This document shows positions 1 through 5,625 of a stretch of 6,906 bases of DNA, piece by piece. Position 1 is the stretch's first letter; each line of letters starts with the position of its first letter. This DNA is from Bacillota bacterium (lineage in GTDB: Bacteria; Bacillota; Clostridia; Lachnospirales; Anaerotignaceae): positions 1 to 6,906 of the forward strand of contig JAUNCB010000057.1 in the NCBI GenBank assembly GCA_030526765.1, read 5' to 3'. The notes under the pieces were generated by a model, which was not told the origin of the DNA, ran no database searches, and saw only the letters and a list, made by a program, of their open reading frames with translations. The position numbers and the translations under genes are program-made.

Positions 1-3
1 AAT

Positions 4-36
4 AAAAAAAATCAGACCTCTTTCGAGATCTGATTT
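4..36 (-). terminator. Rho-independent terminator of yajC
   Basis: Read on the minus strand, a 12-base-pair stem with one U-G wobble is closed by a GAAA tetraloop of the GNRA class (C-G closing pair). It is followed by an uninterrupted run of eight T residues (complement of 4-11). It begins only seven bases past the yajC stop codon, so it is placed to end that transcript. On the plus strand the hairpin is followed only by TTTTGAT-like sequence at its edge, so it is probably directional. The structure is seen directly; the terminator function is inferred from the standard hairpin plus U-tract pattern. Confidence 0.92.
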
Positions 37-43
37 TGATAGA

Positions 44-499
44 TCAATCTTCTTTTTTGGAGAACAGGCCTTTTTTCTTAGGTGCTTCTTCCAGTTCCGC
101 AGGTGCTTCCATGGACATATGCACTTCAGCCTTGCCGTATACCTCTGTTTTTCTGACAGGAATACGAACACCTCTGTTCAGACCGAATTCCACGATCCAT
201 GTGTCATAGGTTTCATCTACAACCTTGCCGTAGAAGCCGCTGTTTGTCAGAATGGAATCGCCTACATTGATTTCGTTTCTCAGCTCAGCCAGTTTCTTTT
301 CTCTTTTCTGTGTGGGTCTTACAGACAGGAAATACATGATTACCAGCAGAACCACGCAATAAACTACAATCAGCATCACAGGATGCTCCGCACCCCATGA
401 ACCAAACAGGCCGCCTGTACTCTTGGCTGCTGTACCTGCTGCTTCCGCTACGGGTTCGCCGCCGGGTGTGATCACTGTGTCTAACAGAAATGACATCAT
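44..499 (-). CDS. yajC: YajC, preprotein translocase-associated membrane protein
   Basis: This encodes a 151-residue single-pass membrane protein of the YajC family, which in bacteria associates with SecDF and the SecYEG channel at the cytoplasmic membrane. One hydrophobic helix lies at about residues 41-60. It is followed by the family signature RPTQKREKK (61-69) and the conserved GDSILTNSGFYGKVV block (80-94), which starts the cytoplasmic domain. The C-terminus (131-151) is a charged tail rich in Glu and Lys. The roughly 40-residue segment before the helix is longer than in E. coli YajC, which is about 110 residues in total. Two adjacent ATG codons open the frame. I chose the first because AGGAGAG lies seven bases upstream (507-513). 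The gene follows tgt after 89 bases, the usual tgt-yajC order, but has its own promoter and terminator. secDF is not in the window and may lie beyond the left edge. Confidence 0.95.
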   Translation of the reverse strand: MMSFLLDTVITPGGEPVAEAAGTAAKSTGGLFGSWGAEHPVMLIVVYCVVLLVIMYFLSVRPTQKREKKLAELRNEINVGDSILTNSGFYGKVVDETYDTWIVEFGLNRGVRIPVRKTEVYGKAEVHMSMEAPAELEEAPKKKGLFSKKED

Positions 500-506
500 T
501 TTATCT

Positions 507-513
507 CTCTCCT
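507..513 (-). promoter_or_regulatory. Ribosome binding site of yajC
   Basis: AGGAGAG on the minus strand sits seven bases before the first of two tandem ATG codons and ten bases before the second. This slightly favours the upstream ATG. The difference is a single methionine and has no functional consequence. Confidence 0.8.
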
Positions 514-552
514 AACTTCTTTTAATTACGGATTTTTATTCACTGATTTATA

Positions 553-581
553 ATTATATCCAAGAAATCTTTTTCCGTCAA
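553..581 (-). promoter_or_regulatory. Sigma-A type promoter for yajC
   Basis: On the minus strand TTGACG (576-581) and a perfect TATAAT (553-558) are separated by exactly 17 bases. This is close to an ideal housekeeping promoter. The -35 box starts eight bases after the tgt stop codon, and the predicted transcription start leaves a leader of roughly 45 bases before yajC. The boxes are seen directly; activity is inferred. It implies that yajC can be transcribed without tgt, in addition to any read-through, since I see no terminator hairpin between tgt and this promoter. Confidence 0.85.
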
Positions 582-588
582 GTATCGA

Positions 589-1725
589 TTATTTCATACC
601 GGAGCGTTTGAAATCCTCAAGCTTCTGTTTCTTATACTCATGGAACCGGTCTTCTTCGATGGCAAGACGGATCTCCTCCATCATGCTGTTGAAGAAATAC
701 AGGTTATGCATAACACAAAGACGCATTGCCAGCATTTCCTTTGCCTTAAACAGATGTCTGATATATGCCTTTGTATATCTTCTGCAGGCGGGACAGCCGC
801 AGGTAGGGTCGATGGGTGTATCGTCCTTTTCGAATTTGGCATTCAAGAGGTTCAGCTTGCCGAAATTTGTGTAAACATGGGCATGTCGTCCGTTTCTTGC
901 AGGTAGTACACAGTCGAAGAAATCGACCCCTCTTTCCACTGCCTCCAGAATATTTTCCGGTGTACCCACACCCATCAGATAGGTGGGCTTGTCTACAGGA
1001 AGATAAGGCACAACATCCTCCAGCACCTGATACATTTCCGCATGGCTTTCCCCAACCGCAAGACCGCCGATGGCATAGCCATCCAGATCCATATCGGAAA
1101 TCACCTTTGCATGCTCAATACGAATATCCTTATATGTTGCACCCTGATTGATGGCAAAAAGCATCTGCTGCTTGTTAATGGTATCCTCCAGGCTATTCAG
1201 ACGAGCCATTTCCTTTTTGCAGCGCTCCAGCCAGCGGGTGGTTCTTGCTACGGAAGCCTCTACATAAGGTCTTTCTGCAGGCAGACCGATACATTCATCA
1301 AATGCCATAGCGATGGTAGAGCCCAGATTGGACTGGATCTGCATGCTTTCCTCAGGTCCCATGAAGATTTTTCTGCCGTCAATGTGAGAGCTGAAATAAA
1401 CGCCCTCCTCCTTGATTTTTCTGAGCAGCCCCAGAGAAAATACCTGAAAGCCGCCGGAATCTGTCAGAATAGGCTTATCCCATACAATAAATTTATGTAG
1501 GCCGCCCATTTCCTTAACAATTTTATCGCCCGGACGCAGATGCAGATGGTAGGTATTGGAAAGCTCCACCTGACACTTCAGCTGCTCCAGATCCTCTGTG
1601 GAAACTGCCCCCTTGATGGCTCCGGCTGTACCTACATTCATAAATACAGGTGTCTGGATGACCCCATGAGGCGTATGAAATTCGGCACGTTTTGCCATGC
1701 CGCATCTTTTTAATACTTTGTACAT
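589..1725 (-). CDS. tgt: tRNA-guanine(34) transglycosylase (queuosine pathway)
   Basis: Tgt swaps guanine at the wobble position of GUN-anticodon tRNAs (Tyr, His, Asp, Asn) for the queuosine precursor preQ1. From the chosen start the protein is 378 residues, the normal family length. Visible landmarks are the general acid/base Asp89 in LTDSGGFQVFSL, AFDEC around Asp143, GGLAVGE (220-226), the nucleophile Asp271 in FDCVLP, and the zinc ligands Cys309, Cys311, Cys314 and His340. Catalytic aspartates match E. coli Tgt numbering. The loop after the nucleophile reads PARNGRHA, unlike the PTRNARNG of E. coli; I recall this form from Lachnospiraceae homologues. An upstream in-frame GTG at 1735-1737 is open, but it overlaps the ribosome binding site of the ATG at 1723-1725, so I chose the ATG. 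The gene is divergent from the THUMP methyltransferase gene and is followed by yajC. queA is not adjacent. Confidence 0.97.
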   Translation of the reverse strand: MYKVLKRCGMAKRAEFHTPHGVIQTPVFMNVGTAGAIKGAVSTEDLEQLKCQVELSNTYHLHLRPGDKIVKEMGGLHKFIVWDKPILTDSGGFQVFSLGLLRKIKEEGVYFSSHIDGRKIFMGPEESMQIQSNLGSTIAMAFDECIGLPAERPYVEASVARTTRWLERCKKEMARLNSLEDTINKQQMLFAINQGATYKDIRIEHAKVISDMDLDGYAIGGLAVGESHAEMYQVLEDVVPYLPVDKPTYLMGVGTPENILEAVERGVDFFDCVLPARNGRHAHVYTNFGKLNLLNAKFEKDDTPIDPTCGCPACRRYTKAYIRHLFKAKEMLAMRLCVMHNLYFFNSMMEEIRLAIEEDRFHEYKKQKLEDFKRSGMK

Positions 1726-1730
1726 GATAT

Positions 1731-1735
1731 TCCTC
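1731..1735 (-). promoter_or_regulatory. Ribosome binding site that decides the tgt start
   Basis: GAGGA on the minus strand lies five bases before the ATG at 1723-1725. The alternative GTG start (1735-1737) shares a base with this motif and would have only weak AG-rich sequence upstream. The protein beginning MYKVLKRCG also matches the usual Tgt N-terminus, so the ATG is preferred. Confidence 0.75.
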
Positions 1736-1761
1736 ACTTTTCTTTATTTTCAATCTGTTCT

Positions 1762-1790
1762 ATGATACCTTTTTTTTGCCTTTTCTTCAA
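1762..1790 (-). promoter_or_regulatory. Sigma-A type promoter for tgt
   Basis: On the minus strand TTGAAG (1785-1790) and TATCAT (1762-1767) are 17 bases apart, matching the consensus at four and five of six positions. The spacer contains an eight-base A-tract. Further A-rich sequence lies upstream of the -35 box and could act as an UP-like element. The predicted leader to the ATG at 1725 is about 30 bases, with no room for a riboswitch. Seen in sequence; activity inferred. Confidence 0.7.
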
Positions 1791-1805
1791 GGGGTTCTTT
1801 CTTTT

Positions 1806-1834
1806 TTGCTGAAAAAATGGTAAACTGTTAAATT
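1806..1834 (+). promoter_or_regulatory. Weak candidate promoter for the THUMP methyltransferase gene
   Basis: On the plus strand TTGCTG (1806-1811) and TAAATT (1829-1834) are 17 bases apart but match the consensus at only three and four of six positions. An alternative is an extended -10, TGG followed by TAAACT (1821-1826), with no clear -35. A promoter must exist in this gap because the gene is divergent from its left neighbour, but I cannot say which of these boxes is used. Confidence 0.35.
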
Positions 1835-1867
1835 AGTAGGATTTCTTTATTTTGAATAGAAAAGATT

Positions 1868-1871
1868 GGAG
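1868..1871 (+). promoter_or_regulatory. Ribosome binding site of the THUMP methyltransferase gene
   Basis: GGAG is located seven bases before the ATG at 1879, the standard spacing, and supports that start codon. Confidence 0.7.
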
Positions 1872-1878
1872 ATAAATT

Positions 1879-3033
1879 ATGAGCATCGATTTGATCGCAT
1901 CCACCACCTTTGGTCTGGAGGCTGTTGTAAAAAGAGAATGTCAGGCACTGGGCTTTCAGAATATCCGCACCTCTGACGGCAAGGTGGAATTCACCGGAGA
2001 TGAGTCCGACATCGTGAAAGCAAATCTGTGGCTGCGCTGTGCCGGCCGTGTATGGATCAAGATGGGCACATTCAAGGCAGTTACCTTCACGGAATTGTTC
2101 GACCAGACAAAAGCCCTGCCCTGGGGGGACTGGATCCCCGAGGACGGCAAATTCACTGTCGTAGGCAAATCCGTTAAATCAACCCTTTTCAGTGTGCCCG
2201 ACTGTCAGGCAATCGTAAAAAAAGCAGTGGTGGAAAAGCTGAAGGAAAAATACAAAACAGACTGGTTTGATGAAACCGGTGCATCCTATACCATTCAGGT
2301 CGGTATCCTGAAGGATGTGGTTACTCTGGCTATTGATACCAGTGGCAGCGGTCTGCATATGCGCGGCTACCGTGCCAGCGCCATGGATGCACCGCTGAAG
2401 GAATCCCTAGCTTCCGCCATGATCCAGCTCAGCTACTGGAGAAAAGACCGAATCCTCCTGGATCCCTTCTGCGGTTCCGGCACCATTCCCATTGAAGCGG
2501 CTATGCTGGCAAGAAATATTGCTCCCGGTCTGAACCGTAAGTTTGCTTCTGAGGAATGGGAGCGTATCGGTAAGGAAAGATGGAAACAGGCCAGAAAGGA
2601 AGCATATCAGGCTATTGACTATGATGTGATGCCCGAAATCTACGGCAGCGACATTGACCCCGATGCCATTGCTCTGGCAAAAGCAAATGCGGAGCTTGCG
2701 GGCGTGGATGACTGTATCACCTTCGAGGTAAAACCCTCACAGGAGGCTGTATTACCCGGGAAATACGGTGTACTGATCTCCAACCCTCCCTACGGGGAAC
2801 GTATCGGTGAACTGAAAGAAGTAGAGGAAATGTATCGTGCGCTGGGTGCAACCATGAAAACCGATAACACCTGGTCTGCGTATATCATCACCTCCATGGA
2901 ATACTTTGAGTCTCTGTTTGGCAGAAAGGCTGACAGAAAAAGAAAGCTTTTCAACGGACGGATCAAAACAGATTATTATCAGTATGAAGGTCCACGTCCT
3001 CCCAGAAAAGAAAAACCAGAAACAGAACGCTAA
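1879..3033 (+). CDS. THUMP-domain class I SAM-dependent RNA methyltransferase (RlmL/YpsC family)
   Basis: This is a 384-residue standalone RNA guanine-N2 methyltransferase homologue of the COG0116 type, like B. subtilis YpsC and the RlmL half of the fused E. coli RlmKL protein. An N-terminal ferredoxin-like and THUMP region (about 1-160) should bind structured RNA. A Rossmann methyltransferase domain follows (about 165-370), introduced by the family-typical LHMRGYR (159-165). SAM-binding motif I is DPFCGSGT (195-202), the acidic ribose-binding loop is SDIDPDAI (257-264), and the catalytic motif IV is NPPYGER (302-308). The C-terminus KLFNGRIKTDYYQYEG (356-371) is also family-like. The target is probably 23S rRNA m2G2445 by homology to RlmL, but related THUMP enzymes (Trm14/TrmN) act on tRNA, so no gene symbol is given. 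It is the only plus-strand gene and ends in a terminator shared with the convergent carboxypeptidase gene. Confidence 0.92.
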   Translation: MSIDLIASTTFGLEAVVKRECQALGFQNIRTSDGKVEFTGDESDIVKANLWLRCAGRVWIKMGTFKAVTFTELFDQTKALPWGDWIPEDGKFTVVGKSVKSTLFSVPDCQAIVKKAVVEKLKEKYKTDWFDETGASYTIQVGILKDVVTLAIDTSGSGLHMRGYRASAMDAPLKESLASAMIQLSYWRKDRILLDPFCGSGTIPIEAAMLARNIAPGLNRKFASEEWERIGKERWKQARKEAYQAIDYDVMPEIYGSDIDPDAIALAKANAELAGVDDCITFEVKPSQEAVLPGKYGVLISNPPYGERIGELKEVEEMYRALGATMKTDNTWSAYIITSMEYFESLFGRKADRKRKLFNGRIKTDYYQYEGPRPPRKEKPETER

Positions 3034-3035
3034 AG

Positions 3036-3084
3036 AAAAAAGCCGAAGGTTCCTGCGCAGGAAAATGCCTTCGGCTTTCTTTTT
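3036..3084. terminator. Bidirectional Rho-independent terminator between convergent genes
   Basis: An 11-base-pair outer stem (arms 3039-3049 and 3068-3078, core GCCGAAGG/CCTTCGGC) encloses a perfect 14-base palindrome, TTCCTGCGCAGGAA (3050-3063), that can form a stacked inner hairpin. Four unpaired bases (3064-3067) lie on one side. On the plus strand the stem runs into TTTCTTTTT. On the minus strand it runs into six T residues followed by CTTT. It begins directly after the methyltransferase stop (3031-3033) and about 16 bases past the carboxypeptidase stop, so it should end both transcripts. Confidence 0.93.
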
Positions 3085-3094
3085 GCATATTCAC

Positions 3095-4636
3095 TTAAAA
3101 ACGCCGTCTTTTGCGGGTTCTTTGTTTTTTGCCATTCAGATTCATGGTCAGTCCAGTATTCCTTCTGGAGGGTCTGCCCAGACTGTATCCGCCTCTGCGT
3201 CTTTGTCTGTGACGCAGCACCATTCTGACGATCAGGAATACAACGAAAATACCTACCAGTATTCCAACAAAAACAAGCATTCCTTTCAGTGTGAACAGAT
3301 TACGGAACAAATCTGCGATCATGCTGAAAATCGTACCTTTTTCTACGGTTCTGCCTGCATAAACAGGTGCTTCCATAACAACCTTTCCGTCTGCTTCTAT
3401 GGAAACTGTACCGATTTCTGCCCCCTTTTCAATGGGCGCCTTCAGAGAAAGATTTCCTTCCTTATCCGTTACCGCATAGGTTTCATTGCAGGTGATGGTC
3501 GTTTTCAGTTTTTCGGCACCGCCAACAGGCAAATATGCCACCAGAGGCTCACCCAGCACAGCGGAAAGCGTATCTCCACCGGATTTTTTATGCTTTGTCA
3601 GAGGGATCTCCTCCAGAGATTCATTGCCGCCAAAGACAACCTTTTCTTCATACTGGTTAAAGCCGTATTCAAACAGATTTTTGGAATCGATCCAGCGATT
3701 AGGGTCCTCCGAATGGAATATAACCGCAATCAGATCCATTGCATCGTTTCTGGCTGCCGCTGTTACACAATCCCCTGCTTCGTTGGTGAAGCCTGTTTTA
3801 ATACCGGAGGCATAGCCGTAGTTATATTCTCCGCCTGTGATCAGGAGATTATGGCTGCGCCATGCATAATCCTGTGTTTTTACGGATTCATCCGTTGTAA
3901 ACATATTGTCGGCACCATTGCCCACAAAGCTTCTTTCGTTGGCGATCTCCTCCAAAGTGGGGTTTTCCATAAATGCTTTGGAGATCAGAGCCATATCCTT
4001 TGCTGTGGTATAATGATCCGGTGCATGGTATCCATGGGCATTGGAGAAATGGCTGTCCTTTGCGCCAAGCTCTTCCGCCTTTTTATTCATCAGATCCGTA
4101 AAAATCTGCTCACAGCGTGCAAAGCTGATGCTGTCATCATTCTCCGCTCTTCTGGCAACTGCCGCAGCGATCACATTGGCAGAGTCATTCCCCGAGGGGA
4201 TGATCAGCCCGCGAATGGCATTCTTCATGGTCAGCATTTCCCCGACCACATGGCCTGCCTTACTGGAATCCAGAGAAATCTCATTGATCTCATAGCCAAC
4301 CTTTACCAGCTCCTCGGGCTTGAAATAATCCAGCGCAACCAGTGCTGTCAGCACCTTCGTCATGCTGGCAGGATACATTCTTTCGTCGGCTTTTTTCTGA
4401 TAAAGGATCGTTCCTGTGGATTCTTCGATCAGGATCGCTGCAGATGCAGTCAGCTCAGGCGCATCCTCCGCCAGAAGGAGTGCATCCTGCAGAAATTCCT
4501 TTTCCTCTTCCACTGTTTCTTCTGTCTGAACCGCTGTCTCCTGCGGTTTTTCTTCTTCTTTTTTGCAGCCGCTCACGCCAAAAGCGCATACAACAGCCAT
4601 AATCAGCGCTATCTTTTTTGCGAAAGTTTTTTTCAC
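3095..4636 (-). CDS. D-alanyl-D-alanine carboxypeptidase, predicted lipoprotein (DacF/PBP5 family)
   Basis: This penicillin-binding protein of the S11 peptidase family should remove the terminal D-Ala of peptidoglycan pentapeptides outside the membrane. It is 513 residues, longer than the roughly 390 of B. subtilis DacF. All active-site motifs are present: SMTK (catalytic Ser91, Lys94), SGN (148-150) and KTG (280-282). A C-terminal beta-rich PBP5_C-like region covers about 335-430. The N-terminus is a signal peptide, MKK followed by a hydrophobic stretch, ending in VSGC, which fits a lipobox with Cys24. An acidic linker follows (25-60). A C-terminal helix (about 452-474) precedes a 39-residue tail with 13 Arg and 3 Lys and no acidic residue. 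Translation starts at GTG; the only other in-frame start, Met13, would cut the signal peptide. It lies 37 bases after miaA with no terminator seen between them. The family is certain; which paralogue (DacF, DacB or DacA-like) is not. Confidence 0.95.
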   Translation of the reverse strand: MKKTFAKKIALIMAVVCAFGVSGCKKEEEKPQETAVQTEETVEEEKEFLQDALLLAEDAPELTASAAILIEESTGTILYQKKADERMYPASMTKVLTALVALDYFKPEELVKVGYEINEISLDSSKAGHVVGEMLTMKNAIRGLIIPSGNDSANVIAAAVARRAENDDSISFARCEQIFTDLMNKKAEELGAKDSHFSNAHGYHAPDHYTTAKDMALISKAFMENPTLEEIANERSFVGNGADNMFTTDESVKTQDYAWRSHNLLITGGEYNYGYASGIKTGFTNEAGDCVTAAARNDAMDLIAVIFHSEDPNRWIDSKNLFEYGFNQYEEKVVFGGNESLEEIPLTKHKKSGGDTLSAVLGEPLVAYLPVGGAEKLKTTITCNETYAVTDKEGNLSLKAPIEKGAEIGTVSIEADGKVVMEAPVYAGRTVEKGTIFSMIADLFRNLFTLKGMLVFVGILVGIFVVFLIVRMVLRHRQRRRGGYSLGRPSRRNTGLTMNLNGKKQRTRKRRRF

Positions 4637-4644
4637 GCTTGAAA

Positions 4645-4652
4645 CATCCTTT
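4645..4652 (-). promoter_or_regulatory. Ribosome binding site supporting the GTG start of the carboxypeptidase gene
   Basis: AAAGGATG on the minus strand ends eight bases before the GTG at 4634-4636. The ATG inside this motif is out of frame and hits a stop after four codons. Upstream of the GTG the frame is closed by TAG with no other start codon in between, so GTG is the only start that keeps the signal peptide whole. Confidence 0.75.
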
Positions 4653-4674
4653 CTGCTTCTATTCTATCTTATTT

Positions 4675-5613
4675 CTACAGGATCTCCCGCTGCTTGAGAT
4701 ATTCCAGAACCTCATCCATGGCCTCCTCTGAGGAGCTTTTACTCAGATCCACCCATAAGCCTTCGATCTGACGGCGAAACCATGTCAGCTGTCTTTTGGC
4801 AAAGCGTCTGGTGTTTGTTTTCAGCTGCGTAACAGCCTCTTCCAATGTGGATTCCCCGTTGAAATACGGTATAAATTCCTTATAGCCGATGCCCTGCATG
4901 GAAACCAGATCGGGAGAATAGCCTCTGTCCAGTAAGCCCTGTACTTCTTCTACGAGGCCCTGCTCCAGCATCTGATCGATACGAAGCTCGATGCGTTCAT
5001 AGAGCTTTTCTCTGTCCATATTCAGTATGATGACCGCTGCATCATAGGGGGTATCCTTTTCCTGCTGTGCCGCATTATGGGCAGAAAACTTCTCTCCTGT
5101 CAGATAATGATATTCCAGTGCACGGGTCACCCGCTTCACATTATTGGCATGCATATTGGCAGCATATTCGGGATCGATCTCCTTCAGCCGTTCATACAGC
5201 ACCTCTGCGCCCTTTTCCTTTGCCAGACGATAGCATTCCTCCCGATAGGAGGTATCATTTTCTGTTTCTGTAAAATCATTATCATACAGCAGGGCATTGA
5301 TATAAAAGCCTGTGCCTCCCGCAAGGATGGGGATCTTCCCCTTTGCCCATATTTCCTCCATATAAGCCTTGGCCTTCTGCTGAAACAGCATGACGTTGTA
5401 TTCCTCATCGGGGTCCAGCTCGTCGATCAGATAATGGGGTACCCCTTCTGCCTCTTCTGCCGTGACCTTCGCAGTTCCGATATCCATGTAGCGGTATACC
5501 TGCATGGAATCAGCGGAAATGATCTCTCCGCCCAGCTTCTGTGCCAGTTTGATGGAAAATCCTGTTTTACCGCAGGCTGTGGGCCCGCCGATGATGATCA
5601 AAGGTTTTTTCAT
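4675..5613 (-). CDS. miaA: tRNA dimethylallyltransferase (i6A37 synthesis)
   Basis: MiaA transfers a dimethylallyl group from DMAPP to the N6 of adenosine 37 in tRNAs that read codons starting with U. This is the first step to ms2i6A. The protein is 312 residues, the usual length. The P-loop is GPTACGKT (10-17). DSMQVYRYMDIGTAK (35-49) carries the catalytic aspartate Asp35. GGTGFY (99-104), GIGYKEF (241-247) and TNTRRFAKRQLTWFR (266-280) are further family blocks, the last two lining the tRNA-binding channel. The start ATG at 5611-5613 has an AGGTGA site four bases upstream. The gene begins 12 bases after the mutL stop, the common mutL-miaA pairing, and is probably cotranscribed and perhaps translationally coupled with mutL. 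hfq, the frequent next gene in this cluster, is absent; a carboxypeptidase gene follows. Nothing in the sequence appears broken. Confidence 0.97.
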   Translation of the reverse strand: MKKPLIIIGGPTACGKTGFSIKLAQKLGGEIISADSMQVYRYMDIGTAKVTAEEAEGVPHYLIDELDPDEEYNVMLFQQKAKAYMEEIWAKGKIPILAGGTGFYINALLYDNDFTETENDTSYREECYRLAKEKGAEVLYERLKEIDPEYAANMHANNVKRVTRALEYHYLTGEKFSAHNAAQQEKDTPYDAAVIILNMDREKLYERIELRIDQMLEQGLVEEVQGLLDRGYSPDLVSMQGIGYKEFIPYFNGESTLEEAVTQLKTNTRRFAKRQLTWFRRQIEGLWVDLSKSSSEEAMDEVLEYLKQREIL

Positions 5614-5617
5614 AGCT

Positions 5618-5623
5618 TCACCT
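5618..5623 (-). promoter_or_regulatory. Ribosome binding site of miaA beside the mutL stop
   Basis: AGGTGA on the minus strand lies four bases before the miaA ATG. It can pair with the anti-Shine-Dalgarno end of 16S rRNA in the GGTGA register. The mutL TGA stop (5626-5628) is only two bases upstream of it, so ribosomes finishing mutL cover this site. That suits translational coupling, which is an inference. Confidence 0.7.
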
Positions 5624-5625
5624 GC

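Noticed and set aside
37..50. Short inverted repeat TTGAT-AG-ATCAA around the yajC stop
   Set aside because: A five-base stem with a two-base loop is too small to be meaningful and adjoins a terminator that already explains the region.
1042..1500. A 152-codon plus-strand open frame opposite tgt
   Set aside because: The tgt frame is intact with catalytic and zinc residues; this frame has no recognisable features.
1738..1878. Possible riboswitch (for example preQ1) ahead of tgt
   Set aside because: The predicted tgt promoter leaves only about 30 bases of leader, and no aptamer-like stem or terminator is visible in it.
2906..4642. A 578-codon open frame on the plus strand, opposite the carboxypeptidase gene
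   Set aside because: It starts inside the methyltransferase gene, runs through the terminator, and its translation is rich in Cys, His, Phe and Arg with no recognisable domain. The opposite strand encodes a full-length protein with all catalytic motifs, so this is an antisense shadow despite its length.
4661..4666. TAGAAT, a -10-like box just upstream of the carboxypeptidase gene on the minus strand
   Set aside because: No -35-like hexamer is found 16 to 18 bases upstream (the sequence there is GC-rich) and there is no TGN extension, so an internal promoter is not supported.
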